DNA of 58,644 nt from Anaerolineae bacterium (GCA_016929205.1 JAFGJF010000146.1:1-58644); one strand, 5' to 3'. Counted from the stretch's first letter, positions 33,203 to 43,565 are shown. A program made the numbers and translations. Notes: generated by a model not told the origin, from the letters alone.

Positions 33203-35152
33203 TCATTGACCCTTGAGCTCTGCCAGGTAGCTTTCAACCTGATACTGATACTGTTCGCGTTCGAAATTCGTAAAGCCAATTTCCCGTGCTTGCTCAAATG
33301 CGGCAATTGCTTCTTGCGTTGATCCCAGTTCCTTGTAGCACATGCCAAGGATGTAATATGAAAGCGGAATATCAGGTCCGAGTTCGACAGCTTGAACTGC
33401 ATAGTCCAACGCTTCGTCTACCTGGCCCATAGCGTACAATACTAGAGCCATGTTTTTATATCCTTGAGCTAACTCTGGGTTCAATGCAATGGTCCGTTGC
33501 GCCGCAGCGTTGGCTTCTTCCAACCGTCCCAGGAAAAAGTATGTGTAAGACAAAGCGCTTTTCAGCAGAGCCTGGTTGGGGATTTGCTTGTCCAAGTCAA
33601 GATATTCGGCCAACGCCTTCTCCATCTCGCCCGCTTCCAGGTACGTTTCTGCCAGGAATTGCCGCAAGCTTGGATCATTTGTTCCCATATCAATCGCTAT
33701 TTGGATCTCGTCCAGCGCTTCCGCGAGTCTTTCAATCGAACGATAGAAATAGCTCAGCCCGACGTGATAGCGCACACTGTTCGGCTCCAATGCCACCGCC
33801 TGGACAAGCATTTCCTCAGCTTGGGCGTTCTGATCCAACCCAGCATAAGCAAATCCCAGGAGATAGTGCGTTTCAGCGTCTTGATCATCTAGCGCAATGG
33901 CTTTTTCCAGCACGGTGACAGCGCGACCTAGCTCGTTTGCACGCAGATACGCCGTTCCCGCAAGAGCATAGGTAGCCGGATCTTGTGAATCCAGGGACAT
34001 AGCTGTTTCCAAAAACGCCAGAGCCTTTTCTCCTTGCCCCATATTGATGTACACCATACCGAGTCCGGCATACGCAGGTGCATATTGATCATCAAGTTCA
34101 ACTGCTTTTTCATACTGTATTTGCGCCATCTCTAGATCAGACCTGGCGTAGGCCGCTTGCCCCAGCAAATAATGTGCTTGCGCATTGTCAGGATCCAGTT
34201 GCACAGCCTGTTCAAGATGTGGATAGGCCCCAACAACATCATTGTGCTCCAACAACAGCTTGCCCAGCAGAAAATGAGCCTGGGTAGAATCAGACGCAAT
34301 TGCATCGCGATAGGTGCTTGCAGCTTGATCAAAATCGCCCTGTGCTTCCTGTATTTGTCCCAGAAGCAAATAGGCAGCCGCCGAGTGTGTATCCTTTTCG
34401 AGCGCCTGCTCGATCTTGGTTTGTGCCAGGCCGATATCGCCTGAATCATAAGCTGTTTGTGCATCATGGATGTATCTATCGGCGAGCCAACCGGTCAAAA
34501 CGGGAGCACGATAGATCACCACTACCACCAGGACAACAAAGATGATCGTGCCTACAATCGTCCTAGTCCGTGCGTTTTTGGGGTTTGCCAGGTTTTGCCA
34601 CTTTCGAAAGGCGACAGGACTTGAGCGAGAAAACCCATATCCTCCAAAGGCAACCAAAGCGGCCAGCACGACATCAACTAGAGGCTGGCCAGGTCCGGGC
34701 CACCCCAAATCACCATAAGCCAGATATCCTCCCAATGCAATGGTCAGCATCGTGCAAAAACCAGCAACCAGACCATAGAAAAAGGCCCCACTTCCACCGC
34801 TGATCAGGCTGACCACTGCCCCAGAAATCAAGCCCAGGGCCGGCCCTAACAGCCGCATGTCGTTGCTGCTCGTTTCCACAGCAACATCCCACACCAAAGC
34901 ACCCGCCAGGGCAACGATCGCGCCATATAGCAGACTCGAAAGCAAACGAGACTGTGTATACGGAGGCGGCTCCGGAACGGGTTCGGGAATCGACGCTTGT
35001 TCCGTGCCGGATAGATCCGGTTCCTCGTCTTCAGCCTCTATCCCCATTTCCAGATCAGTATCCTCCTGCCACGTTTCTTCCTCAGACTGTTCCTCATCAG
35101 CCCCTGTGAAAGGTTGAGGCTTTTGATCCAGATCATCGATGTGATCATCCAT
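33203..35152 (-). CDS. Membrane TPR protein with acidic N-terminus
   Basis: A 649-residue protein. The first 70 residues are strongly acidic and Pro-rich (cytoplasmic). Five TM segments follow between about 72 and 225. From about 235 to 645 there are about eleven tandem TPR units, with repeated patterns such as AHYLLGQAAYARSDLEMAQIQYEKAVELD. The odd number of TM segments places the TPR superhelix outside the membrane if the N-terminus is inside. Such proteins are scaffolds for envelope complexes or exopolymer export. No partner other than the single-TM gene downstream is evident. Confidence 0.8.
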   Translation of the reverse strand: MDDHIDDLDQKPQPFTGADEEQSEEETWQEDTDLEMGIEAEDEEPDLSGTEQASIPEPVPEPPPYTQSRLLSSLLYGAIVALAGALVWDVAVETSSNDMRLLGPALGLISGAVVSLISGGSGAFFYGLVAGFCTMLTIALGGYLAYGDLGWPGPGQPLVDVVLAALVAFGGYGFSRSSPVAFRKWQNLANPKNARTRTIVGTIIFVVLVVVVIYRAPVLTGWLADRYIHDAQTAYDSGDIGLAQTKIEQALEKDTHSAAAYLLLGQIQEAQGDFDQAASTYRDAIASDSTQAHFLLGKLLLEHNDVVGAYPHLEQAVQLDPDNAQAHYLLGQAAYARSDLEMAQIQYEKAVELDDQYAPAYAGLGMVYINMGQGEKALAFLETAMSLDSQDPATYALAGTAYLRANELGRAVTVLEKAIALDDQDAETHYLLGFAYAGLDQNAQAEEMLVQAVALEPNSVRYHVGLSYFYRSIERLAEALDEIQIAIDMGTNDPSLRQFLAETYLEAGEMEKALAEYLDLDKQIPNQALLKSALSYTYFFLGRLEEANAAAQRTIALNPELAQGYKNMALVLYAMGQVDEALDYAVQAVELGPDIPLSYYILGMCYKELGSTQEAIAAFEQAREIGFTNFEREQYQYQVESYLAELKGQ

Positions 35153-35188
35153 ATTGTGTTCCTCCCCTGCTCATTAAAGTTGCAGTCG

Positions 35189-35217
35189 ATTATACTGGAA
35201 AACACAAGGCTTGTCTA
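35189..35217 (-). promoter_or_regulatory. Promoter of the TPR gene
   Basis: On the minus strand, TAGACA (35212-35217), a 17-base spacer and TATAAT (35189-35194). Confidence 0.65.
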
Positions 35218-35271
35218 CTAGGATTACGAGACGGAAGGCAAATGGAGCAGGCACCGGCTCGCCAACAAGCA

Positions 35272-36459
35272 TCAGGCCTTGATCACTTTGCGTGCCAACA
35301 AACGAGGACCGCTGGCAATCGCTTGCTCGTATACCGACAGCAACCGATCGGTCGCCAAAGCGATCGAATAACTACTGGCTATATCATTGATGGATTTTGC
35401 CATCTCTGCCAAGCGTTCTGGATCACTCAACAAAGACAAGATTGTGTCGGCAAGGACGGCTTCATCAGCCTCGACCAACACACCCCCTCGGCAATTTTCG
35501 AGCACATCATCGGTACCGGTAGCATGCACAGCCACAACCGGTGTGCCAGCAGCCAACGCCTCGATAATGACCAAACTCTGTGTTTCAAACTTGGAAGGAA
35601 AGACAAACAGATCGGCAGCAGCCATATAGTGCGGGACCTGTTCGTGAGGCACCACACCAGTAAAAATGACCCGTTCTTCAATATGAAGGCTTGAGGCCAG
35701 CTCTTTTAGGGTGTCGCTATATGGTCCACGCCCGACAATCATCAGCACAACTTGCGTATTTTGGGCAGCCAAACGCGCAAACGCAGAAAGCAGCATATCG
35801 AGGTTTTTTTCTTGTGAAATGCGCCCCAGATACAACAAAACTTGCCTGTTTCCAAGTTCGTATTCGGCACGGATTGACACCGGATCGAGGTGTGTGTACT
35901 TGGCCAAATCGATTGGTGTCGGCAAAACGGTCACCGGCACATCTAGCTCATAGTCCCTGTAGAGCACGTTCTTGATACTCGCTGTGGGAGCGATGACGTG
36001 CGCACATTGCGCCAGGTAATTCTGTACAACATCGTGTGCCACCTGCCAGGCCAACTCGGAAAGGAAAGGGATGTTTTGGCTCAAATACTCATCATAGCGC
36101 GTATGAAATGTAAATACGAGGGGTAACTTGAACTCGTGCGCATACTTGATCGCCAGGTCACCGACCCATACTGGATGATGGCTGTGCAAAAGATGTGGTT
36201 TGATACCCTTTATGGTCTGTCGCATCGTCCCCGCGAGCGGCAATGCCAACGCCATCTCGTAAGCCTTGGTTAGATCGATCAACGCCGGAATACGATAGAT
36301 ATAAGGCGATTCATCCTCATAATCGCCTGCCTCGGTCGTGAACAAATGAACGTCGTGTCCGCGAGCGATCAATCCTTCTCTGAAAAGAGAGATCGACGTC
36401 ACGACGCCGCTGATCATCGGTTTGTAAAAGTTGCTCAACATGGCAATTCGCAAGCACAT
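35272..36459 (-). CDS. Glycosyltransferase family 4
   Basis: A 395-residue GT-B fold enzyme. The N-terminal MRIAMLSNFYKPMISGVVTSI-like start (G-rich acceptor loop), HSHHPVWVG and the C-terminal donor site with EX7E (FETQSLVIIEALAAGTPVVA) are clear. The layout resembles 1,2-diacylglycerol 3-glucosyltransferase and mannosyl-PIM synthases. A membrane glycolipid role is plausible, but no acceptor can be proved. AAGGACCACGT precedes the ATG. It lies 65 bases after the MBL-fold nuclease gene on the same strand. Confidence 0.92.
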   Translation of the reverse strand: MCLRIAMLSNFYKPMISGVVTSISLFREGLIARGHDVHLFTTEAGDYEDESPYIYRIPALIDLTKAYEMALALPLAGTMRQTIKGIKPHLLHSHHPVWVGDLAIKYAHEFKLPLVFTFHTRYDEYLSQNIPFLSELAWQVAHDVVQNYLAQCAHVIAPTASIKNVLYRDYELDVPVTVLPTPIDLAKYTHLDPVSIRAEYELGNRQVLLYLGRISQEKNLDMLLSAFARLAAQNTQVVLMIVGRGPYSDTLKELASSLHIEERVIFTGVVPHEQVPHYMAAADLFVFPSKFETQSLVIIEALAAGTPVVAVHATGTDDVLENCRGGVLVEADEAVLADTILSLLSDPERLAEMAKSINDIASSYSIALATDRLLSVYEQAIASGPRLLARKVIKA

Positions 36460-36524
36460 ACGTGGTCCTTTTCATAACTAACTTTATCGTCCGGTGTATC
36501 TCAGACTGGGCATCTAGTGCCCAT

Positions 36525-37931
36525 TTAGACTGTGACAGCCTGGCTCGGTTCAGGCACCCAGACACTCGACGTACCGAGTTCGATAAACGCCTCTGCCAGG
36601 GCAGTCGACGATTCCTTTTCGCCATGCACAACAAAGACGTGTTCCAATTCAGAGGTCTGCTCCCGAACCTGCTTAAACCAGCTCAATAACTCGCCGCGAT
36701 CGGCGTGGGCACTGTAGCCGCTGATGACTTGAACATCAGCACACAGGTTGTACGATTCGCCAAAGATTTTGACCGTAGGCTGCCTTTCGACCAGCCGCCG
36801 TCCCAAAGTATAAGGAGCCTGCCAACCGACAATGACAATCGAGTTTTGCTTGTTTTCGATATTGTTCTTGAGATGGTGCAGGATGCGTCCCGCTTCACAC
36901 ATCCCAGAAGCACTGATAATGACGGCTGGCTCTCTCAGTTCATTTAGCGCTTTCGACTGCACCACCTCACGAATGTAACAAATGTTGCCGAAACTAAATG
37001 GATTCATACTGTGTGTCCTAAGCAGAAACTGCCGCGTTTCTTCGTCGTACAAATCCTCATGCAGCAAAAATACCTCAGTCGCGTTGACGGCCAAGGGACT
37101 ATCCACGAAAATTGGCAAAACCGGGATCCGGTCATTATCCAAAAGCTGATGCAACGAATAGACCAGATCCTGAGTGCGCCCTAGAGCAAAAGAAGGAATA
37201 ATGACTTTGCCGCCCCGACGATAGGTTTGGTTGACAATGTTGCACAACTGTGTTGTTCGGTCTTGCTCAGTGCCATGGAGGCGATCACCATAAGTGCTCT
37301 CGGTGATTAAAACATTGACGCCGGGGGGGATAGCGGGATCCAACAACAACGGCGCATCAGGACGCCCTATATCGCCCGTAAAAAGGAGACGTCGCTGCCG
37401 GCCGTTTTCTTTTATGTCCAGGCATACAAACGCCGACCCGAGAATATGCCCCGAATCGTAAAACGTCAACTGGACGCCAGGAGCAATAGGAAATGGTCGT
37501 TCGTAACCAATGCTGACAAAGCGCCCCATACTTGCTTCGACGTCTTGCCTGGTATATAGTGGCTCGACAAATGACTGGTCTTGTTTGTTTCGTTTTTTGT
37601 TGACATACTCGGCGTCGGATTGCTGAATGTACGCCGAGTCCCGCAACATCACCGCGCACAAATCCCTGGTAGCTGGCGTGCTAAAGATGTATCCATCAAA
37701 ACCAGCTTTGACCAACGATGGAATATTCCCCGAATGATCAATGTGCGCGTGCGACAAAACCAACACGTCGATCTGTTTCGGATCGAACGGGAGATGACGG
37801 TTGCGTTCAAAGCTTTCCATCCGTCGTCCTTGATAAAGCCCGCAATCCAGCAAAATGCGCATGCCATTGATGGTGAGCAGATGCATTGACCCGGTGACCG
37901 TGTGTACAGCGCCCAGAAATTGGATGTCCAT
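36525..37931 (-). CDS. Beta-CASP metallo-beta-lactamase RNA nuclease
   Basis: A 468-residue MBL/beta-CASP nuclease. The zinc ligands are in SHAHIDHSG (His61, His63, Asp65, His66), and the beta-CASP motifs are ASGMCEAG and SGYSAHAD, followed by VHGE. This family includes CPSF-like RNA endonucleases of bacteria and archaea (YsH1/TTHA0252 type). It probably cleaves RNA. The start at 37931 (AAGGAG upstream) is chosen over a longer frame from 37976. Its own promoter is at 38066-38094. RNase J, another member of the superfamily, lies 3 kb away. Confidence 0.9.
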   Translation of the reverse strand: MDIQFLGAVHTVTGSMHLLTINGMRILLDCGLYQGRRMESFERNRHLPFDPKQIDVLVLSHAHIDHSGNIPSLVKAGFDGYIFSTPATRDLCAVMLRDSAYIQQSDAEYVNKKRNKQDQSFVEPLYTRQDVEASMGRFVSIGYERPFPIAPGVQLTFYDSGHILGSAFVCLDIKENGRQRRLLFTGDIGRPDAPLLLDPAIPPGVNVLITESTYGDRLHGTEQDRTTQLCNIVNQTYRRGGKVIIPSFALGRTQDLVYSLHQLLDNDRIPVLPIFVDSPLAVNATEVFLLHEDLYDEETRQFLLRTHSMNPFSFGNICYIREVVQSKALNELREPAVIISASGMCEAGRILHHLKNNIENKQNSIVIVGWQAPYTLGRRLVERQPTVKIFGESYNLCADVQVISGYSAHADRGELLSWFKQVREQTSELEHVFVVHGEKESSTALAEAFIELGTSSVWVPEPSQAVTV

Positions 37932-38065
37932 TATTATTGCGCTCCTTATCTGCTTTGTGAGTGGCTGAATCAACAACTATCGCATCAGAAATATCCGTCG
38001 ATTGGACGACCCTATGGATCCGCTTGGAGTATGTCGTATTTGGAGATAAGCGAAGCGACGCCCCT

Positions 38066-38094
38066 ATAGTATCATGCTTTGGCGCAAAAATCAA
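38066..38094 (-). promoter_or_regulatory. Promoter of the beta-CASP nuclease gene
   Basis: On the minus strand, TTGATT (38089-38094), a 17-base spacer and TACTAT (38066-38071). Confidence 0.5.
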
Positions 38095-38113
38095 AGACAG
38101 ATCCCAAACGCAA

Positions 38114-38145
38114 ACTGGCGGCATCCCGTATAGGCTGCCGCCAGT
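38114..38145 (-). terminator. Terminator after the parvulin gene
   Basis: The perfect 10-base arms ACTGGCGGCA and TGCCGCCAGT lie just after the stop at 38167 and are followed on the minus strand by TTGCGTTTGG. Confidence 0.65.
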
Positions 38146-38166
38146 GTCGTCTCGAGCGTATTGGCT

Positions 38167-39129
38167 TTATACCGAAATCAGCACCTCGATATCGGCGGCT
38201 GCCCACAACTCTGCAACCCACTTGCGAAAAGTTGTCTCTTTGAGTGCTTGCCAGGATTCTTCTGTCAATACCATATCTTGCACGCGTTCGAGGACCTGCA
38301 CGATATGATACCCCATTGCGCTCTTGACCACATCACTGATCTGCCCGACATCAAGTGCAAAAGCCACATCTTCAATCTCGGGGACAACCAGCGTGCCACG
38401 AGGAAAAAACCCCAAATCGCCCCCGCTATCTTTGGTGCTGGGATCGAGAGAAGATTGGCTGGCCAACGCGACAAAATCCGCGCCACTCTGCAATTGTGCG
38501 ACAAGATCGCGCGCTTGTTGCTCTGTCGCAACCAGGATGTGCCGGGCATGGATCTGTTCGGCTTTTGTAGGCACGTTGCGCGTAACACGTTCAAACATCT
38601 GGGAAGCGATCATCATCGAACGTTGGCGCATTGCGTATTCTTCAGCCGTCCAATTGTTGGCCTGGAGCCAAGTATTGAACTGCTCCTGTCCCCCGTTTTC
38701 TGCCACATCACGTGCAATCACACTCTCAACATCCTGATCCGACACTATCAAGCCTTCTTGGGCCGCAGACTGTTCAATAAGAACCTGCTCAATCATCACA
38801 TCTAAAACCTGCTGCCTGCCTTGAACAAGCATCGCCTCTCTATCTTCTTGGCTCAGGCTTGGGTTTTGGGAGACAAAAGCCTCTTCCCACTCGGAAACCT
38901 GTTTCTGATAATCCTGCAAGTATATAGGCTGTCCGTTCACACGCGCAGCAAGCGGCTCGCCGGGTACAGCGGTCGGTAAAGGCACCGTTTGTTGCGTTGG
39001 CGTTGCGGCGACGTGAGGAACCGGAGGCGGCACAGTCTCCTTGGGCTTGCATCCACTCTGCGCAACGATGAGTATTATAAAAACAACTAACGTTAAACGC
39101 CAGGCTTTTGATTTGAATCGAAAACTCAT
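38167..39129 (-). CDS. Lipoprotein peptidyl-prolyl isomerase, SurA/PrsA-type parvulin
   Basis: A 320-residue lipoprotein. The lipobox VAQSGC gives Cys27. A Pro/Thr linker is followed by a SurA-N-like chaperone region (LAARVNGQPIYLQDYQKQV...) and a parvulin rotamase domain (about 188-285: IHARHILVATEQQARDLVAQLQSGADFVALASQSSLDPSTKDSGGDLGFFPRG...). It folds secreted proteins at the membrane. It lies 3 bases after the cyclic-nucleotide/PH gene, whose last codons carry its Shine-Dalgarno sequence. Confidence 0.93.
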   Translation of the reverse strand: MSFRFKSKAWRLTLVVFIILIVAQSGCKPKETVPPPVPHVAATPTQQTVPLPTAVPGEPLAARVNGQPIYLQDYQKQVSEWEEAFVSQNPSLSQEDREAMLVQGRQQVLDVMIEQVLIEQSAAQEGLIVSDQDVESVIARDVAENGGQEQFNTWLQANNWTAEEYAMRQRSMMIASQMFERVTRNVPTKAEQIHARHILVATEQQARDLVAQLQSGADFVALASQSSLDPSTKDSGGDLGFFPRGTLVVPEIEDVAFALDVGQISDVVKSAMGYHIVQVLERVQDMVLTEESWQALKETTFRKWVAELWAAADIEVLISV

Positions 39130-39132
39130 AGA

Positions 39133-40869
39133 TCACCCCTCCTTTTGAACCGCCGAACGATGATAGATGCCAAACCACTTGGTAAACTCGGCATTCTGTC
39201 TTTGCTTTTCTTCCCTTGCTTTTTGCTCTTTAAAAGCTGTCACGCGTTTAAAGATCTCTTGCTGCACTTCTTCAGGACGCTCTACCAAATCGAACGTAAA
39301 GGCCTCTTGTTTCGCAGCGGTCGAAATGGTAACGCGACCCAGTCTCAAAACACGAGCAAGCCAGTTTGGGCTACTGTAATCAATGTTCTGGATAATGTCA
39401 AACGTACCTTCTGTACGCGTTTCTTCTCTCAAGTGGAAAGGCGAGCTCTCAATGTCAATGATACGTGTATCGGTAACAATGTATATGTCATTCCGCCATC
39501 CATCGTATCGCCAGATATACCATCCCGAAAAAGCAAGCCAGGCGACGATGGGCAACAACAAGAACCAATACCGCGAGAGGCCCCCAACCCTGTCTGGCAG
39601 CAAAACGAGAAAAGCGACAAACCAAGCAACTGCAAGGAGAGCGAACAAGAGCGGCAACCCCACTTCTTTGATCAGAACGATCCAATGTTTGCGCCAAATG
39701 ATACGATCGGGTTTAACAATCCGGATGCGCGGAATAAAATAGTCCACCCATTTGAACAACCCTTTGGGCTCCGGTGTAATTTTTACTTGTTCGCCGCTCG
39801 ATAACGGGCTAAGCGCTTTAACTTCGTGCTCAATCTCTGTTAACAAAGCATGGCGAATCTGGCCCCTTTCTTCCACGTTTTTCCGCGTTTGGGCCAGATC
39901 CCGCGCGTGAAATATTTCGTTGATGATTCTCTCCGAATCATCCAAATATGGAAAGCGAATCGTTCCCGCCCCGGCCGTCTTGATTTCAAGCGAATGCACT
40001 TTGAACAACAGTGTCCACAAGCCGTGGTTGCGAGCAGTGACATCCACTACCTTTTCGATAGGCGCTTCATGCCTTTCGATGGGAAAAGGAGGCACCAAAA
40101 TGCGCTCGATTTGGATCAGCCGTTTGGAAGTGACAATAAAGTCGTCATTGCGCCAGTCTTCCCACATCCAAAACGTCCACAACCCCATCCCTATGGTAAT
40201 CGCAATCAGCACACTCGCTACCATTTCAAACGAGATCATCCCAAACACGCCCAAGAGGATCATTGTCGTCCAGGCAAACAGAATAATGAAAAGTGGAAAA
40301 AATGTCAACTGGGCCAGAGCCACCCAGCTCTTGCGAGCCACAACCACCGAGATCTCGTCCCAATGCTTGCCAACAAACTCGCGGTTGCTGCGGCGCATAC
40401 GTTCCTGTCCCCAGTTCCGCAAATAGTTGCTGATCTGCTCATACTGGACAATCCGATCAAACCCCTCCTGGTCAAAACAAACCAGTTCGACATCATCTAC
40501 CACATCCACAGTCGCAGCGCGAGGTTGGTTGTTCAGGAAAATCAGCTCGCCAAAAAAGTCCCCGGCCTCGTGATAATTGTAAAGCCGTCGTTGACCATCT
40601 TGCGGCTGGCCCCACACTCGAACCTGTCCCTTGACGATGACGTAAAATACTTTATCCTTATCTCCCTCATTTATGATCACGTCACCACGGTGATACAGCT
40701 TGATCTTGCCGCTTTGGGCAATGGCAGCTAATTCCGGTTGGCTCAGCGATCCAAATAGAGTTGCCTTTTCCAGCTTGACTGTCAAATCAGCGATTCGCTC
40801 CAGCACTTTTTGAGGCAAATCTTTGAATTGGGGCATCTCTTTGAATTGCTCTATCAGTTCCTGGGCCAT
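39133..40869 (-). CDS. Cyclic-nucleotide-binding membrane protein with two bacterial PH domains
   Basis: A 578-residue protein. Residues about 30-145 are a cyclic-nucleotide-binding beta-roll, including GDVIINEGDKDKVFYVIVKGQVRV, GDFFGELIFLNNQPRAATVDVVDDVELVCFD. Two halves follow, each with a pair of TM segments and a bacterial PH-like (bPH2) domain: TM at about 190-240 with DFIVTSKRLIQIERI, and TM at about 405-460 with DIYIVTDTRIIDIESSPF. The C-terminus is a charged coiled helix. Together this suggests a ligand-gated membrane sensor. I prefer the ATG at 40869 since GGAGG lies 6 bases upstream. It is cotranscribed with the parvulin. The family is unnamed to me. Confidence 0.8.
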   Translation of the reverse strand: MAQELIEQFKEMPQFKDLPQKVLERIADLTVKLEKATLFGSLSQPELAAIAQSGKIKLYHRGDVIINEGDKDKVFYVIVKGQVRVWGQPQDGQRRLYNYHEAGDFFGELIFLNNQPRAATVDVVDDVELVCFDQEGFDRIVQYEQISNYLRNWGQERMRRSNREFVGKHWDEISVVVARKSWVALAQLTFFPLFIILFAWTTMILLGVFGMISFEMVASVLIAITIGMGLWTFWMWEDWRNDDFIVTSKRLIQIERILVPPFPIERHEAPIEKVVDVTARNHGLWTLLFKVHSLEIKTAGAGTIRFPYLDDSERIINEIFHARDLAQTRKNVEERGQIRHALLTEIEHEVKALSPLSSGEQVKITPEPKGLFKWVDYFIPRIRIVKPDRIIWRKHWIVLIKEVGLPLLFALLAVAWFVAFLVLLPDRVGGLSRYWFLLLPIVAWLAFSGWYIWRYDGWRNDIYIVTDTRIIDIESSPFHLREETRTEGTFDIIQNIDYSSPNWLARVLRLGRVTISTAAKQEAFTFDLVERPEEVQQEIFKRVTAFKEQKAREEKQRQNAEFTKWFGIYHRSAVQKEG

Positions 40870-40999
40870 CGATCGCCTCCAAGCCAAGACGCGAGACAGA
40901 TGAATTCAAGACAACGTTTTGCGCTGGTGTAAATAGCCTGGCAATCCGCCAGGCAGAGCACGAATAGAAAAAACAGATCCGCCATGCCTTGATAGTGGT

Positions 41000-41029
41000 A
41001 TTGTACCACAATTTGGGTCTGGATGCCAA
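41000..41029 (-). promoter_or_regulatory. Promoter of the cyclic-nucleotide/PH-parvulin operon
   Basis: On the minus strand, TTGGCA (41024-41029), an 18-base spacer and TACAAT (41000-41005), directly after the rnj stop. Confidence 0.6.
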
Positions 41030-41031
41030 CT

Positions 41032-42687
41032 TTATGGAAAGTTGAAATGGGCGAGAACGGGGATGACCACCGGGCGGCGCTTGGTTTCTTGGTATAGATA
41101 TGCTTCCAGGTCGCGGCGGATTTTGTGTTCCAAGTCAACATCTTGCGCAGCCTCATCAAGAACATGGACAACCAGTTGCGAGATCTCTTCAAAAAGTTCG
41201 TCAGCATGAGGCTGAAAAACAAATCCTCTGCTTACAACTCGCGGCCTAGCGGCCAACTGTTTATCCGGCATCAGGGAAACAACAACAACAACGAATCCAT
41301 CGCGAGCAAGATTTTCTCGCTCTCGTATCAAAACTGGACCGACATCGCCTATTCCTGTTCCGTCAACAAAAACATATCCGCCGGGCACTCGCTCACCTAT
41401 CGTTACGCTCGTTGGCGTAAACTCGAGGACATAGCCATTTTCGACAACCAGAACATTTTCCTGGGGCATGCCCATCTCATAGGCAAGTCGCGCCTGTGCA
41501 GCGAGATGCCGGAGCTCGCCATGAATGGGTACAAGAAACCGAGGTTTGATCAAATTCAATAAGAGCTTTTGCTCGTCCTGGCTGGCATGCCCTGACACGT
41601 GTACCGGCGCAATCGGATCGTAAAACACCTGGGCGCCACACTGAAACAAACGATTGATAATCCGATGCACCATCTCTTCATTGCCCGGAATGGTATGAGA
41701 GGACATAATGACTGTGTCCCCCTGTTGAATCTGCACCTGTTTGTGTCTTTGCGTAGACATTTTCGCCAATGCCGCTGAAGGTTCACCCTGTGTGCCGGTA
41801 GCGACAATGACAACCTCGTGCGGCGAAAAACGATCCAGGCGGTTCAGGGGAATAACCGTATCAGGCGGGACATCAATGTAGCCCAGGTTTTTGGCCATAG
41901 CCACATTGTCCACCATTGTCCGTCCTGCGATAGCGACCTTGCGCCCGTGACGTACTGCACAATGGATCACTTGCTGGATGCGTGAAATAAGTGAAGCAAA
42001 CGTGCCGACGATGATTCGCCCTTTGGCCTGACGAAAGACCTGGTCAAAGGACCCTTCAACGACACGTTCGGACAGGGTGAAACCTGGATGTTCGGCGTTC
42101 GTGCTATCGGCTAATAAGGCGAGAACGCCCCGCTTGCCAAAGGACGCCAATCGTCCAAAGTCGGTAGGCTGTCCATCAACAGGCGTATAATCAAACTTGT
42201 AATCTCCTGAATGAACGATCAAACCAACCGGTGTATCGATGGCCAGGCCAACGCAGTCGGGAATGCTGTGGTTAACGGCAAAGAACTCGACATCAAACGG
42301 ACCAATAGACAACTTGTCCCCGCTCTGAATGGTGTAAAAAGTCGCTTGCTCGAGCAAGTGCCGTTGTTTGAGTTTGATCTCGGCCAGCCCACGCGTCAAC
42401 AATGTGCTATAGATGGGCGCATTGATCTCATCAAGCAGGTAGGCGAGTCCCCCGATGTGATCCTCGTGCCCGTGAGTCAGAATGATCGCTTTCACCCAGT
42501 CTTTCTTGTCCAGCAAATATCCAAAGTCCGGGATCACCAGGTCAATGCCCAACATATCCGTCTCGGGGAACATCAACCCGGCATCAATCACAATGATTTG
42601 CCGGTCGCATTCGATGGCCATCATGTTTTTGCCAACTTCGCCCAATCCTCCGAGGGGAATAATCCTTAATGTATCTATCTTATTCAT
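41032..42687 (-). CDS. rnj: Ribonuclease J
   Basis: A 551-residue RNase J. The zinc motif is HGHEDH (His72-His77), with further beta-lactamase and beta-CASP motifs ([15 protein letters not shown]) and the C-terminal domain. RNase J is a 5'-3' exo- and endonuclease for mRNA turnover and rRNA maturation. The start overlaps the trmD stop by 8 bases (AGGTGAG before ATG), so the two are coupled. The frame is complete. Confidence 0.97.
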   Translation of the reverse strand: MNKIDTLRIIPLGGLGEVGKNMMAIECDRQIIVIDAGLMFPETDMLGIDLVIPDFGYLLDKKDWVKAIILTHGHEDHIGGLAYLLDEINAPIYSTLLTRGLAEIKLKQRHLLEQATFYTIQSGDKLSIGPFDVEFFAVNHSIPDCVGLAIDTPVGLIVHSGDYKFDYTPVDGQPTDFGRLASFGKRGVLALLADSTNAEHPGFTLSERVVEGSFDQVFRQAKGRIIVGTFASLISRIQQVIHCAVRHGRKVAIAGRTMVDNVAMAKNLGYIDVPPDTVIPLNRLDRFSPHEVVIVATGTQGEPSAALAKMSTQRHKQVQIQQGDTVIMSSHTIPGNEEMVHRIINRLFQCGAQVFYDPIAPVHVSGHASQDEQKLLLNLIKPRFLVPIHGELRHLAAQARLAYEMGMPQENVLVVENGYVLEFTPTSVTIGERVPGGYVFVDGTGIGDVGPVLIRERENLARDGFVVVVVSLMPDKQLAARPRVVSRGFVFQPHADELFEEISQLVVHVLDEAAQDVDLEHKIRRDLEAYLYQETKRRPVVIPVLAHFNFP

Positions 42688-43420
42688 TTCTCACCTGTTC
42701 CAAGAATGCGAGATCTGCGTCGCTTAGCTCAGCGTTCTGCAGCAAATCTGGACGACGTTGCCAGGTTCGGCGCAAAGATTCTTGTCGCCGCCAGCGAGCA
42801 ACATTGGCGTGATGCCCGGAGAGAAGAATATCGGGAACTGGGTAGTCGCGAAAGACCGGAGGCCGCGTATAATGCGGATGTTCGAGCAATCCCGTTGCGT
42901 GTGAATCTCGCACGGCTGCATGTTCATCGCCCAACGCGCCGGGTAAGAGCCGGACAATGGCATCAACCACCACCATCGCCGCCAGCTCGCCGCCCGACAA
43001 CACATAGTCCCCAATGCTGATCTCGTCTGTAACCAAGTGTTGCCGCACGCGTTCGTCGATCCCTTCGTAGCGCCCGCAGATCAATGCCAACCGCTCGTAC
43101 CGGGCAAACCGATAGGCATAAGCTTGGGAAAAACGATCACCCTGAGGCGTCATTAGCACAATAGGACAGGGAAGAGGATCGCCTGGTTCCACCCCCAGCA
43201 CGGCTTCGACGGCATAAAAGATGGGATCAGGTTTCATAATCATCCCGCCGCCACCGCCATATGGTGTATCGTCACATTGATGATGCTTCCCGGGCGCCCA
43301 GGCGCGGATATCGCTGATTTGAATGGAGACTAACCCGGCTTCTTGGGCCCGCTTGATGATGCTGTCTTGAAAAGGTCCGTCAAACATACCGGGAAAGAGT
43401 GTGAAAATGTCGATCCGCAT
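42680..43420 (-). CDS. trmD: tRNA (guanine-N1-)-methyltransferase
   Basis: A 246-residue SPOUT-class enzyme that makes m1G37 in tRNA, with the trefoil-knot motifs [13 protein letters not shown] and [12 protein letters not shown]. Opening [13 protein letters not shown] is diagnostic. AGGAGG precedes the ATG. In many bacteria it lies with rplS and rimM; here it is followed by rnj instead. Confidence 0.97.
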   Translation of the reverse strand: MRIDIFTLFPGMFDGPFQDSIIKRAQEAGLVSIQISDIRAWAPGKHHQCDDTPYGGGGGMIMKPDPIFYAVEAVLGVEPGDPLPCPIVLMTPQGDRFSQAYAYRFARYERLALICGRYEGIDERVRQHLVTDEISIGDYVLSGGELAAMVVVDAIVRLLPGALGDEHAAVRDSHATGLLEHPHYTRPPVFRDYPVPDILLSGHHANVARWRRQESLRRTWQRRPDLLQNAELSDADLAFLEQVRNE

Positions 43421-43442
43421 ACTATCCTCCTGAACAACTGTT

Positions 43443-43470
43443 ATTTTATCACATATCGTTCAAGATGCAA
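43443..43470 (-). promoter_or_regulatory. Promoter of trmD-rnj
   Basis: On the minus strand, TTGCAT (43465-43470), a 16-base spacer and TAAAAT (43443-43448). Confidence 0.6.
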
Positions 43471-43510
43471 GACCCTTGCGGAAAACCAGCCGGCATATCT
43501 TGAGCCAACA

Positions 43511-43542
43511 AAAAAACTGTTCTGAACAGGGTTCAGAACAGC
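43511..43542 (-). terminator. Terminator after the serine hydrolase gene
   Basis: The perfect arms CTGTTCTGAAC and GTTCAGAACAG with a 3-base loop are followed on the minus strand by seven T residues. It ends transcripts of the gene at 43566-44741. Confidence 0.9.
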
Positions 43543-43565
43543 CGAGATCGATCGAGATGTAGGCA

